From NCBI GenBank assembly GCA_017446685.1, contig JAFSQI010000001.1, positions 1 through 64,000 on the forward strand: DNA of 64,000 nt, in the 5' to 3' direction. This stretch comes from Butyrivibrio sp. GTDB taxonomy: Bacteria; Bacillota; Clostridia; Lachnospirales; Lachnospiraceae. The notes under the pieces were generated by a model, which did no database searches, was not told where the DNA came from, and worked only from the letters and a program-made list of their open reading frames with translations. Every line of letters begins with the position of its first letter. Within the stretch, counting starts at the first letter, position 1. The position numbers and the translations under genes are program-made. Below are positions 9,764-19,212 of this stretch, in pieces.

Positions 9764-10879
9764 ATGATACTTAAAAAAACAGATCCGGTGCTTGCAGCGG
9801 CCTGGATATTGGCGATAATATCAGTTTTCTTTGTAAAACCTGATAAAAATTATCTGAATTATATAGATATAAGATCTCTGGGAATACTCTGGGGACTGAT
9901 GGTAATAATACAGGGATTTAAGGAAAATGCGGTATTTGAGAAAATTGCAGGAGCACTTTTAAAGAGGGTAAATAAAGGCTGGCACCTTGCGGCAGTGCTG
10001 ATATACATGTGTTTTTTTGGAAGTATGTTCATTACCAATGATGTAGCTCTTATAACCTTCGTACCTTTTGCAATAATGATTCTTCATAACTGCAAAAGAC
10101 AGGACATGATGATTCAGGTGGTTGTTTTACAGACTATTGCCGCAAATTTGGGAAGTATGCTTACTCCTGTCGGAAATCCGCAGAATTTATATATGTATGG
10201 ACTTACGGGAATGTCATTATCGGAATTTTTAGCAGTAATGATTCCGTATTCAGTGGTATCATTTATTCTTTTAGCTGCATGTATTATCTTTATACCTGAT
10301 AAAAACAAAGAATTAAAAAGCGGCGAAAGTACCGTTGTAGTAGGAAATTTCGGCAGTAAAACGCAGATATTGATTTATGGAATTCTTTTTGTATTGGCAT
10401 TTCTTACGGTACTTAGAATACTTCCGTTTTTTGTATTCGTAATCGCTGTTTTTACTGTTGTAGGCGGAATGGATTATAAGATACTGTTAAGAGCAGACTA
10501 TATTCTTCTTTTAACGTTTATTGGATTTTTTATTTTCACAGGTAATATGGCAAGGATTGATTTTATCAGCAACTGGTTAAAAAATTTGATAGAAGGAAAA
10601 GAGTTTTTTGTTTCAATAATTGCCAGCCAGTTTATAAGTAACGTGCCGGCAACATTGATGCTTTCGGGATTTACGGATAATTACAGGCAGCTTATGACAG
10701 GAGTAAATGTTGGAGGTCTTGGAACGCTTATAGCATCCATGGCGAGCCTTATTTCCTACAAGGCTTATACAAAAGAGTATAAAGAAAACAGCGCAAAGTA
10801 TATAAAAGTATTCACAATTTACAATCTGGTATTTCTGCTGTTTATGGTGTTATTGTGGTTTATAGCTGGAAGAAAATAA
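9764..10879 (+). CDS. SLC13/ArsB-type anion permease
   Basis: This 371-aa protein has about ten membrane segments. The segment FITNDVALITFVPFA and the later FISNVPATLML match the paired signature hairpins of the ion-transporter superfamily (SLC13, ArsB, NhaD, CitM). The substrate could be a dicarboxylate, citrate or an oxyanion; the sequence does not decide. It begins 7 nt after the MATE gene, whose end (GAGGTAA) supplies the ribosome binding site. A strong terminator follows. Confidence 0.85.
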   Translation: MILKKTDPVLAAAWILAIISVFFVKPDKNYLNYIDIRSLGILWGLMVIIQGFKENAVFEKIAGALLKRVNKGWHLAAVLIYMCFFGSMFITNDVALITFVPFAIMILHNCKRQDMMIQVVVLQTIAANLGSMLTPVGNPQNLYMYGLTGMSLSEFLAVMIPYSVVSFILLAACIIFIPDKNKELKSGESTVVVGNFGSKTQILIYGILFVLAFLTVLRILPFFVFVIAVFTVVGGMDYKILLRADYILLLTFIGFFIFTGNMARIDFISNWLKNLIEGKEFFVSIIASQFISNVPATLMLSGFTDNYRQLMTGVNVGGLGTLIASMASLISYKAYTKEYKENSAKYIKVFTIYNLVFLLFMVLLWFIAGRK

Positions 10880-10890
10880 AAAAATCAACG

Positions 10891-10938
10891 AAAAAATGCT
10901 ATCTTATTGCAAAAACTGGCAATAGGATAGCATTTTTT
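10891..10938. terminator. Strong bidirectional-type terminator
   Basis: AAAAAATGCTATC-TATTGC pairs with GCAATA-GATAGCATTTTTT across an 8-nt loop, giving A and T runs on both sides. Confidence 0.9.
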
Positions 10939-10961
10939 GGTAAGCACATTATGCAAAAATA

Positions 10962-10979
10962 CTAAATAATCATTATTAG
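10962..10979. promoter_or_regulatory. Imperfect palindrome upstream of the xylanase
   Basis: CTAAATAATCATTATTAG is a near palindrome around AATAATcATTATT, 54 nt before the xylanase start. It is a possible operator, but AT-rich DNA makes chance matches likely. Confidence 0.25.
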
Positions 10980-11032
10980 CAAAAATGTGCGTGGGGAAAT
11001 TGCACAATTAACTTGAATAAAACAGGAGGAAT

Positions 11033-14000
11033 GTGAAAGGTATGCACAAAAGATGGTTGGGGTTATCATCAATTGTTATGGCAGGAATGATGTCTGTTAC
11101 CAGTGTTGGGACAGGTGCAGCAACAGTTCTTGCAGCTGAGCAGGGGGAAAATCAGGTTTTAGAAGAAGCTCAGAGTGATGAAGCAGGAAAAGACGCTTCA
11201 AAAGAAGCTGCATCAGAGGCTGCAAGTGAGGCTTCATCAGAAGAGGCTGCAGACGCGGCAAGTAGTGCTTCATCAGAAGAAACTGTATCAGAGGCAGCAA
11301 CTGAGGCATCATCAGAAGAAAATGAAGTAAAGGAAGAAAAAAACGAGGCTGCGAATGAAGCATCTTCTGAAGAGAGAAAGGAAGAAGCCAGTGAGAAAGT
11401 AGAAAAACCAGAGACTGAGACTGAAGAAAAAAAGGCAGAATCAGAAAACAATCTGGTATTCTTTGGCAGATGGAATCAGAGTGAAAACTGTGATGGTAAT
11501 TTAAAATTTACCAGTCAATATCAGGAATTCTGTTACGACCTTGGTGAAGCTGTAAACACTCAAAATGTAAACGGAATCAAGATAAAGGTTTCCAATCAGG
11601 AAAAAAATGTCTGCATAAAGCTTTATGATGCAGATATGAATGAAAAGCAGGCAAACTACGGATGTAACGGAAACAGCGAATATGTACTTGTTCCAACATA
11701 TGAAGGAACAGTTAAGTATATCGGTGTTATGTCAATGCCTTCAGAAGCAGAAGATTATCCTTATGGCATCACAATTGATGAAGTATCAGTAGATGCAAAA
11801 GAAGTAGCACCTGTTCAGAACGAGGAAACTCTTGTATTTGAAGGAGACAATCTTAAGTTCACAGAGCGCTGGGAAGGCGGTGCTGTTGAAGGAAATATAC
11901 TTGAATTTGACAAGGAATGGCGTGAGTATTTCATTTCTCTTGGTAAAGTGATTCCGGGCGATAGCATTAAGTCCATAAAGATTGTAACAAAAGAAGCTAC
12001 TCCAAGCGTTGCATTCAAGGTTTATGGCGATGGCAAAGAATTGCAGGCTTTCTATGGTCAGAGTCAAAAGAATAGTTATGTAATATACCCAAGCGTTGGG
12101 GAAAATGTTGATGAATTTGCTATCATGGCAATGAATGATCAGACTTATCCTTTCAACGTTGAAGTAGAAAAAATTGAAGTTGTTGTGGATACAACACCTG
12201 CATCAGAAAAGCCTGAGAAAGGTGTTGAATATGACATCGTAGATCTTCGTGATCCTATGACAGATATTCTCGGTGATGATTTTATCGTCGGAACAGCAAT
12301 CAGCTATCAGGAATTTGCTGATAATTTGGAAATGGATCTTGTTACCAAGCACTTTAACGGTGTTACTCTTGGTAATGAACTTAAGCCGGATTCAATAATA
12401 AGAAGAGATACACCTATCATCACGGTTAATCTTAATGGAGAAGATTTACAGTTCCCTGAGCTTGACTTCTCAACACCTGATAGATATCTTGATTTCTTTG
12501 TAGACTGGAACAATGCGCATCCTGATAAAAAGATAAGGATCAGAGGACATGTTCTTGTATGGCATGGACAGACTCCTGAACGTTTCTTCCATGAAGATTA
12601 TGATACAAGTAAGCCTTATGCAACACCGGATGTCATGAATAAACGACTTGAGTATTACATAAAGAGTGTTGCTGAACACTATACAGGTGAAGGCAGCAAG
12701 TATGCAGGAATGTTCTATGGCTGGGATGTTGTAAATGAAGCAGTCAGTGATGGAACAGGTACATACAGAAATGCAAGTGAGAACTCTCCATGGTGGAGAA
12801 TTTATAACAGTCCTGAATTTATTCAGAATGCATTCGTATATGCAAACAGATATATGCCTTCTGAAATAGCTCTCTTCTACAATGATTATAATGAGACTGT
12901 TACAAGTAAGATTGGTGGAATCTGCGAACTTTTAAGAACTGTAAAGGCAACACCGGGAGCAAGAATTGATGGTATGGGCATGCAGGCTCATTATCAGATA
13001 GCAGCAAACAGCCCTTCAATTGAACAGATTAAAAATGCAGCACTCGAATATTCTAAGATTGTTGATCAGATTCAGTTTACTGAGCTTGATTTCAAGGGAA
13101 GTGCAAATTCAACAGATGAGAGACTTCCGGAGAGATACAAGGGAATTTATGACACAATCAGAAGACTTAAAGCAGATGGTGTCAATGTAACAGGTATGAC
13201 AATCTGGGGAGTAGTTGATAAGCATTCATGGCTTCAGTCTAACAACAATGCCGGTGGCGGTGCAGACGGAAGTGCAAGACAGTATCCACTTCTTTTTGAC
13301 GATAACTACAAGGCTAAGAATGCATTTTGGGCACTTGCAAATGCAGGAGACCTTGAGCCTGAGGCAAGAAATATAACACTTGTCCAGAACCTCGATGGAG
13401 ATTTTTCAGCAGGTAATGCATATGAATTAAAAGACAATGATGCCAGTGCTACATTTGTTCCTATGTGGAATGATAACGGCATCACAGTTAAAGTAAGTGT
13501 CGCAGATGCTTCTGTTGAAGATACAGATTGCTTCACAGTTTACACAGATGATGGCACAGGAGTAAAGTCTTACACAGTACTTCGCTCAGAGGCTACTGAG
13601 GTAGAAGGTGGTTATGAAGCAGTTGTAGAAGCTCCTGTTGATACAACCGCACTTGCTGAAAACAGAGTTAAATTTGATGTTGCTGTAACAAATGGTGAAA
13701 AGAGCTTTGCTTTTGCAGATACAACTCTTAAGCAGGCAGAAAGCAGCAAATATTATGCAGAAACAGTTGTTAAGCCTCAGCTTTCCGTAAAGAAGGGAAC
13801 AGTTACAGTAGACGGAGATCCATCTGATGAGGCATGGGATACAGCAGAAGAATTCCCGCTTACAATTAACGTTGGATCAAAGGTTGCAGCAAACGCTAAA
13901 CTTCTTTGGGATGAAGAAAACTTATATGTTCTTGCTGATGTAAAGGATGCAGTTCTCAACAAGGATTCATCACAGAATCATGAGCAGGATTCGATTGAAG

Positions 14001-14788
14001 TATTTATTGATGAGAACAATGAGAAAACAACAGCTTACCAGGAAGATGACAAACAGTACAGAATTAACTACGAGAATAAGCACAGCTTCAATGGTAAGAA
14101 GTGCCTTGAAGAAAATATGGCTTCAGAAGCAGTTGTAACAGAAGATGGTTATAGAATTGAGGCTTCCTTCAAGTGGACAGATATCACTCCTTCAGTTGGT
14201 TCAAAAGTAGGTCTTGAACTTCAGATTAATGATGCTGATGATTCAGGTAAGAGAATCGGAACACTTAGCTGGGCAGATAAGACAGGTAACGGATGGTCTT
14301 CAACAGGAGTATTCGGAACAATAGTTCTTGCTGAGGGTGAGGCTAAACCTGAGCTTGTAACAAAGTGGGGCGTAACCTATTATGTAAAAGCTGATGGAAC
14401 TAAACTTACAGGCTTCCAGGATATTGAAGGCAAAACATACTTCTTCAAGGAATCTAATGGCGCTATGCAAAAGAGCCAGTGGATAACAGTAGATAGCAAG
14501 AAGTTTTATGCGAAGGCTGATGGTACAATAGCTAAAAATGAGATTGTAGAAAAATGGGGTGTCAAGTACATATTTGATGAAAGTGGTGTATTGGCAATCG
14601 GTCGTGTAAGTTTTGCAGGTGATGATTATTATACAAACGCTAAAGGAGCAATCCAGAAGAGCCAGTTTATCACACTAGACGGCAAAAAGTATTACGCAAA
14701 AGCAGACGGTAAGTTTGCTAAGAATGAAACCATTACAAAGTGGACACACAAATATACATTTGATGAAAACGGTGTATTGGTAAAATAA
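11033..14788 (+). CDS. Secreted modular GH10 endo-beta-1,4-xylanase
   Basis: This 1251-aa surface enzyme cuts the xylan backbone. In order it has: a signal peptide (about 1-35, cleaved near VLAAEQ); an Ala/Ser/Glu-rich spacer (36-138) built of EAASEASSEE-like units; two related beta-sandwich modules (about 139-257 and 264-388, probably CBM22-like); the GH10 barrel (about 402-780) with acid/base Glu569 in WDVVNEAV and nucleophile Glu684 in QFTELDF; a linking beta domain (785-905); a CBM9 module (about 913-1103); and tandem wall-binding-type repeats (1105-1251, YYVKADGT/KKYYAKADGK). The GTG at 11033 lies only 2 nt after GGAGGA, so ATG at 11042 may be the true start. The repeats suggest attachment to the cell wall. 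Confidence 0.96.
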   Translation: MKGMHKRWLGLSSIVMAGMMSVTSVGTGAATVLAAEQGENQVLEEAQSDEAGKDASKEAASEAASEASSEEAADAASSASSEETVSEAATEASSEENEVKEEKNEAANEASSEERKEEASEKVEKPETETEEKKAESENNLVFFGRWNQSENCDGNLKFTSQYQEFCYDLGEAVNTQNVNGIKIKVSNQEKNVCIKLYDADMNEKQANYGCNGNSEYVLVPTYEGTVKYIGVMSMPSEAEDYPYGITIDEVSVDAKEVAPVQNEETLVFEGDNLKFTERWEGGAVEGNILEFDKEWREYFISLGKVIPGDSIKSIKIVTKEATPSVAFKVYGDGKELQAFYGQSQKNSYVIYPSVGENVDEFAIMAMNDQTYPFNVEVEKIEVVVDTTPASEKPEKGVEYDIVDLRDPMTDILGDDFIVGTAISYQEFADNLEMDLVTKHFNGVTLGNELKPDSIIRRDTPIITVNLNGEDLQFPELDFSTPDRYLDFFVDWNNAHPDKKIRIRGHVLVWHGQTPERFFHEDYDTSKPYATPDVMNKRLEYYIKSVAEHYTGEGSKYAGMFYGWDVVNEAVSDGTGTYRNASENSPWWRIYNSPEFIQNAFVYANRYMPSEIALFYNDYNETVTSKIGGICELLRTVKATPGARIDGMGMQAHYQIAANSPSIEQIKNAALEYSKIVDQIQFTELDFKGSANSTDERLPERYKGIYDTIRRLKADGVNVTGMTIWGVVDKHSWLQSNNNAGGGADGSARQYPLLFDDNYKAKNAFWALANAGDLEPEARNITLVQNLDGDFSAGNAYELKDNDASATFVPMWNDNGITVKVSVADASVEDTDCFTVYTDDGTGVKSYTVLRSEATEVEGGYEAVVEAPVDTTALAENRVKFDVAVTNGEKSFAFADTTLKQAESSKYYAETVVKPQLSVKKGTVTVDGDPSDEAWDTAEEFPLTINVGSKVAANAKLLWDEENLYVLADVKDAVLNKDSSQNHEQDSIEVFIDENNEKTTAYQEDDKQYRINYENKHSFNGKKCLEENMASEAVVTEDGYRIEASFKWTDITPSVGSKVGLELQINDADDSGKRIGTLSWADKTGNGWSSTGVFGTIVLAEGEAKPELVTKWGVTYYVKADGTKLTGFQDIEGKTYFFKESNGAMQKSQWITVDSKKFYAKADGTIAKNEIVEKWGVKYIFDESGVLAIGRVSFAGDDYYTNAKGAIQKSQFITLDGKKYYAKADGKFAKNETITKWTHKYTFDENGVLVK

Positions 14789-14808
14789 TTAATAGCAAGA
14801 ATAATGTT

Positions 14809-14840
14809 ACTGCTTCCCTATCTTTAGGGAAGCAGTTTTC
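14809..14840 (+). terminator. Intrinsic terminator after the xylanase
   Basis: ACTGCTTCCCTA (14809-14820) pairs with TAGGGAAGCAGT (14825-14836) and is followed by TTTT. Confidence 0.88.
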
Positions 14841-14901
14841 GATATTGATAAAAAATGATATACTATACTCCGAATAAATAAAGTAGGAGTATAGTATTTT
14901 T

Positions 14902-15144
14902 ATGACTTACAAGACAAAAGGAACATGTTCAACACAGATAGATCTTGATGTAGAAAACGGAATTGTTAAAAATGTAAAATTTACAGGCGGCTGTAATGGA
15001 AACCTTCAGGGTGTGGCAAAGCTTGTTGAAGGCATGAAAGCCGAAGAGGTAATTGAAAAATTAAGAGGAATAAAGTGTGGATTCAAAAATACATCATGCC
15101 CTGATCAGCTTTCATTTGCAATTGAAGAGGCAATGAAGGGCTAA
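14902..15144 (+). CDS. TSCPD domain protein (TIGR03905 type)
   Basis: This 80-aa protein matches the stand-alone TSCPD family: GGCNGN near residue 33 and KCGFKNTSCPDQL near the end. The domain is related to the C-terminal part of some class II ribonucleotide reductases and to NrdJ-associated proteins, and its conserved cysteines suggest metal or nucleotide binding. The function of the free form is not established. It lies between the xylanase terminator and the murG-type gene, 45 nt before the latter. Confidence 0.85.
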   Translation: MTYKTKGTCSTQIDLDVENGIVKNVKFTGGCNGNLQGVAKLVEGMKAEEVIEKLRGIKCGFKNTSCPDQLSFAIEEAMKG

Positions 15145-15189
15145 TTGTAGAATAATTACAGTTCAGACAAAAATGCATGAGGTAGCAAA

Positions 15190-16269
15190 GTGAGTGAGAT
15201 TAAGAATAAGAAAATAGTACTTACAGGCGGCGGAAGCGCAGGACACGTTACACCGAATATAGCACTTATTCCGGCACTGAAAAAAGCCGGTTTTGAAATC
15301 TATTATATAGGTTCATATAATGGAATTGAAAAAAAGCTTATAGAAGATTACAATATTCCGTATTTTGGAATTGCAACAGGTAAACTTAGAAGATATTTTG
15401 ATCCCAAAAATTTTACTGATCCTTTCAGAGTTTTAAAAGGATTTACGGAAGCAATAAGTCTTTTGAAAAGGATTCAGCCTGATGTAGTTTTTTCAAAAGG
15501 AGGATTTGTAAGTGTTCCTGTTGTAAGAGCAGCAGGTTTTCTTAAGATACCTTACATTGTTCATGAATCAGATATGACTCCGGGGCTTGCCAATAAGCTC
15601 AGCATGAGTGGAGCAAAAAAGATTTGTTGTAATTTCCCTGAGACAATGAGACTTCTTCCAGCTGACAAGGCAGTTCTGACTGGAACTCCAATAAGAGAAG
15701 AACTTGGAAAAGGCTCTAAACAGGCGGGAAAAGAGTTCTGTGGATTTACAGATGACAAGCCGGTACTTATGGTAATCGGAGGAAGTTTGGGAGCACAGTC
15801 GGTTAATGAGACTGTTCGTTATGCACTTCCAAGGTTGCTTCATGATTTTAATGTGGTACATATTTGTGGAAATGATAAGATGGATAATCTTAGACTTTCT
15901 GTTCCGGGATATAAACAGTTTGAATATGTAAAAAATGAGCTCAAGGATATTTTTGCTATGGCAGATATTGTTGTTTCCAGAGCAGGTGCCAACTCAATCT
16001 GTGAGCTGCTTGCTCTTAAAAAGCCCAATATCCTGATTCCTCTTTCAACAAAGTCAAGTAGAGGTGATCAGATGCTAAATGCAAAATCATTCGAGCAACA
16101 GGGATTTTCTCTTGTCATAGATAATGATGAACTTGACGAAGATATTCTCGTTGAGACTATTCAGGATTTATATGAACGCAGAGAACTTTTTATCGAAAAT
16201 ATGAGCAAAAGTAATCTTCATAGCGCAACTAATACAATCATTCAGATTATTAACGAAGAAATACAATAG
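15190..16269 (+). CDS. murG: MurG-type UDP-GlcNAc:undecaprenyl-PP-MurNAc-pentapeptide transferase
   Basis: This 359-aa GT28 enzyme would add GlcNAc to lipid I to make lipid II on the inner face of the membrane. Visible motifs are the N-terminal GGGSAGHVTPN loop, FSKGGFVSVP, HESD(M)TPGLANK and the C-terminal VSRAGANSICELLALKKPNILIP, split over strands of the donor domain. GTG at 15190 is the likely start. It is not in a dcw cluster; instead it precedes an MBOAT acyltransferase and an SGNH partner. It may therefore be the housekeeping enzyme relocated, or a second copy tied to glycan acylation. Confidence 0.9.
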   Translation: MSEIKNKKIVLTGGGSAGHVTPNIALIPALKKAGFEIYYIGSYNGIEKKLIEDYNIPYFGIATGKLRRYFDPKNFTDPFRVLKGFTEAISLLKRIQPDVVFSKGGFVSVPVVRAAGFLKIPYIVHESDMTPGLANKLSMSGAKKICCNFPETMRLLPADKAVLTGTPIREELGKGSKQAGKEFCGFTDDKPVLMVIGGSLGAQSVNETVRYALPRLLHDFNVVHICGNDKMDNLRLSVPGYKQFEYVKNELKDIFAMADIVVSRAGANSICELLALKKPNILIPLSTKSSRGDQMLNAKSFEQQGFSLVIDNDELDEDILVETIQDLYERRELFIENMSKSNLHSATNTIIQIINEEIQ

Positions 16270-16325
16270 TAGTTGCAGGCGGGATAACTTGTATCAAATG
16301 AACAGTAACACAACGGGGAGTTTTG

Positions 16326-17873
16326 ATGGGATTTAACTCGTTTACTTTTATATTGTTGTTTTTGCCAATTCTTTTAGCGGGATGGCATTTACTTAATAGA
16401 GTACAGAAATATACAGTGGCAGATATCTTTTTGATATTCATGTCGCTGTATTTCTATTATTCTTTTGGTGCGGAATTTTTGGTAATTCTGGCAATCAGTA
16501 TAGCAGGTAATTATGGTCTGAGCGAACTTTTGCAAAAGAGAAAAAATTGCAAGCCATTAGGATTTGCACGGACAATAAAAATTATCGGAATACTATTTAA
16601 TCTTGGACTCTTATTCTATTTCAAATATCTTGGATTTTTCATTGATAATTTAAATGCATTAGGCGGTATGAATCTTACAGCAAAGGAGATTCTTATGCCG
16701 ATAGGAATAAGCTTTTATACCTTTGGACAGATTTCATATATAGTAGACAGAACAAATGGAGAGGCACCGCGCTATTCATTCAAAGATTATGTTCTTTATA
16801 CCGTTTATTTTCCAAAGCTTATCCAGGGACCTATTGCATTTCACAAAGAAATGATAGACCAGTTTCAGGATAAAAATATAAGAAAATTTAATATTGATAA
16901 GTTTGCAAAAGGAATGATGTCTTTTATCATAGGTCTTTCCAAAAAGGTCCTCCTTGCAGATACACTGGCAAAAGCAGTTAATTACGGTTTTATTCAGACC
17001 TACTATCTGGATACTATAACAGTGATAATGGTTATGCTTGCATATACCTTTGAAATATATCTGGATTTTTCCGGATATTGCGATATGGCCGGCGGCGTAA
17101 GCCTTATGCTTGGCTATGAGCTTCCAATTAATTTCAATTCGCCTTACAAAGCTACTACATCTAAAGAATTGTGGCAGCGCTGGCACATGACTCTTTCAAG
17201 ATTTTTTATTAAATATGTATATATACCACTTGGCGGAAGCAGAAAAGGAAAGCTTTTAACAGTGATAAATGTACTAGTCGTTTTTGTGCTAAGCGGCTTA
17301 TGGCATGGAGCAGGGTGGACTTATATATGCTGGGGTCTGATGCAGGGATTATTAGTTGTATGGGACAATCTTGGAATAATAGGAATAAAAGAAAATTGTG
17401 AAGCTTCTGCTTCCGAACAAAAAGCGCATAGATATCTTCTATTCGATAAACCGCTGATTACTATACCGAGATTTTTAGGAAATGCGCTTACTTTTTCATT
17501 ATTTACAGTATCTTTAGTATTTTTCGGGTCAAAAGATATGACTTATGCCCTTCAGATGTTTAAGAGGCTGTTTTTCTGGACCTATCCCGGATTTTTATAC
17601 AGAACCTCAGAAAACCTTGAAATAGCAGAAAATTACGTGCTTAGACAGCTTTTTTCACAGCTTGGAATGAATAACATGGTTACAGCAGTAAATCTGGCAA
17701 CATTTATTATACTTCTTATTATCTGTGCCTTTGTCATGAGTAGAAAGAACACTGCTGAAATTGTAAAGGAAGCAAGATATAGTAAGAAGCTTGTGGTGGG
17801 ATTAGCTGTATTGTTTATCTGGTCATTTATCTCACTATCAAATGTCAGCACATTTATTTATTTCCAGTTTTAA
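16326..17873 (+). CDS. MBOAT family O-acyltransferase (AlgI/PatA-like)
   Basis: This 515-aa membrane protein has about eleven segments and the MBOAT core: WQRWHMTLSRFF and the catalytic His327 in GLWHGAG. AlgI, DltB and PatA relatives move acyl groups across the membrane onto extracellular glycans. ATG at 16326 is preferred over the TTG at 16323 because GGGGAG (16315-16320) is then well spaced. The next gene encodes an SGNH-like partner 21 nt later, as in PatA/PatB and AlgI/AlgJ pairs. Probable role: O-acetylation of peptidoglycan or another surface glycan. Confidence 0.92.
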   Translation: MGFNSFTFILLFLPILLAGWHLLNRVQKYTVADIFLIFMSLYFYYSFGAEFLVILAISIAGNYGLSELLQKRKNCKPLGFARTIKIIGILFNLGLLFYFKYLGFFIDNLNALGGMNLTAKEILMPIGISFYTFGQISYIVDRTNGEAPRYSFKDYVLYTVYFPKLIQGPIAFHKEMIDQFQDKNIRKFNIDKFAKGMMSFIIGLSKKVLLADTLAKAVNYGFIQTYYLDTITVIMVMLAYTFEIYLDFSGYCDMAGGVSLMLGYELPINFNSPYKATTSKELWQRWHMTLSRFFIKYVYIPLGGSRKGKLLTVINVLVVFVLSGLWHGAGWTYICWGLMQGLLVVWDNLGIIGIKENCEASASEQKAHRYLLFDKPLITIPRFLGNALTFSLFTVSLVFFGSKDMTYALQMFKRLFFWTYPGFLYRTSENLEIAENYVLRQLFSQLGMNNMVTAVNLATFIILLIICAFVMSRKNTAEIVKEARYSKKLVVGLAVLFIWSFISLSNVSTFIYFQF

Positions 17874-17894
17874 AAAAATCGAGGATAGAGTTTG

Positions 17895-19004
17895 ATGAAA
17901 GAATTTGTTAGTCCGGGAAGTTTTATAAAAAGAACCGGGATAATAGTTTTGATAGTTTTGGTTATTATAGGAAGTACGGTTTTTTTGTTTGATCCGTTTT
18001 TTCACTACCATAAGCCGTGGTTTGGGCTAAAGGCAGTATTAAATGACAAGGAATACCAATGTGTCGGAACGCTTAGAAATTTTGATTATGATGCGCTTTT
18101 GGTAGGGTCATCTGTGATGGAAAACAATGATAATTCCTGGTATGACGAAGCATTTGGTGTAACATCTATAAAGGCGATACGTTCATACGGAGCTACAGCG
18201 GATTTATGTTATCTCATGGATGTAGCCTATGAAAATCACGATATAAAAAGAGTTTTTTATAATATTGATCCATCTTCTCTTTCGGCTTCTGCAGAAACTA
18301 CATATAAGTCAACAGGGTGCCCGATGTATCTATATGATAAGAATCCTTTTAATGATGTCTATTATCTTTTCAACAAAGATGTGCTTTTTTCAAAAATCCC
18401 ATATATGGTGGCAAGTTCTTTAATTGGGGATTATGAGGAAGGTAAGTCATATAACTGGGCACAGTGGAAAACTTTCAGCACTGCGCAGACGTTATCCACA
18501 TATTATAGGAAAAAAGAAGTAATTCCCATGATGGAAGAAACAGCATATCAGGATGAACTTGAGGATAATATAGCTCTTTTGACAGCTCAGGTTGAGGCTC
18601 ATCCGGAGACTGAGTTCATTTTCTTTTATCCGGTTTATTCTATGTTATGGTGGGATGGAATAGTAAGAAGTGGAGAAAGAGATGCCTATATTTATAACGA
18701 AATTCGGATGTCCAAGGCTCTCTTGCAATATGATAATGTGAGGCTTTTCTGCTTTCAGGCAGATGAAGAAATTGCGACAAATCTCGATAATTACATGGAT
18801 TCAATTCATTTTTCACCGGAGATAAACAGGTTTATGTTGAATCAGATGGTTGTGGATAACTCTGAGGATAATGTGGATAATTATGAGATTACGGTTGATA
18901 ACTATGTGGAAATGCTTGAAAAAGTCAAGGATTTTTCGGACAAAGCAGCCAGTGAATATATCAGGCAATATGAGGCGCAAAATATGCTGCTTTATGAGGA
19001 ATAA
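17895..19004 (+). CDS. SGNH/AlgX-like partner of the MBOAT acyltransferase
   Basis: This 369-aa protein has one N-terminal membrane segment (about 15-33) and an extracellular SGNH-type domain. GSS (71-73) stands in the place of the GDS nucleophile block, and a late D-x-x-H (MDSIHFSPE) supplies the other catalytic pair. Such proteins receive the acyl group from the MBOAT protein and place it on the glycan. ATG at 17895 is preferred over the TTG at 17892. Residues near 310-335 repeat a VDN(Y) unit, and three DnaA-box-like sequences fall within the gene (18492, 18851, 18872). Confidence 0.8.
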   Translation: MKEFVSPGSFIKRTGIIVLIVLVIIGSTVFLFDPFFHYHKPWFGLKAVLNDKEYQCVGTLRNFDYDALLVGSSVMENNDNSWYDEAFGVTSIKAIRSYGATADLCYLMDVAYENHDIKRVFYNIDPSSLSASAETTYKSTGCPMYLYDKNPFNDVYYLFNKDVLFSKIPYMVASSLIGDYEEGKSYNWAQWKTFSTAQTLSTYYRKKEVIPMMEETAYQDELEDNIALLTAQVEAHPETEFIFFYPVYSMLWWDGIVRSGERDAYIYNEIRMSKALLQYDNVRLFCFQADEEIATNLDNYMDSIHFSPEINRFMLNQMVVDNSEDNVDNYEITVDNYVEMLEKVKDFSDKAASEYIRQYEAQNMLLYEE

Positions 19005-19077
19005 GCGTAATCTCAAGATATAGCATGAATTGAAAAAAGTGTGTGAATTAGTTAACAAAATGTTCGGTAAGAAAGTA

Positions 19078-19142
19078 ATTAATCACAAAGAGTATTTTGT
19101 GATTAATAGTTTTCCACAATTTGAAGATAAAATGTGGAAAAC
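19078..19142 (+). other. Two perfect hairpins between the SGNH gene and luxS
   Basis: ATTAATCACAAA (19078-19089) pairs exactly with TTTGTGATTAAT (19096-19107), loop 6 nt. GTTTTCCACA (19109-19118) pairs exactly with TGTGGAAAAC (19133-19142). They directly precede a terminator, so a short structured transcript or 3'-UTR is possible. Confidence 0.55.
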
Positions 19143-19173
19143 ATCATTGAAAAAAATTAAGATTGTGTATAAC

Positions 19174-19200
19174 AAAAGGCTGTCGGATGACAGCCTTTTT
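19174..19200. terminator. Bidirectional terminator between convergent genes
   Basis: AAAAGGCTGTC (19174-19184) pairs with GACAGCCTTTT (19189-19199) around a GGAT loop. It can end both the rightward transcript and luxS on the minus strand. Confidence 0.9.
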
Positions 19201-19212
19201 GTGTTCAAGAAA

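Noticed and set aside
11097..11451. Two long minus-strand frames opposite the start of the xylanase
   Set aside because: They are mirror frames of the Ala/Ser/Glu-rich spacer; their Leu/Pro or Ser/Ala repeats come from the repetitive codons of the real gene.
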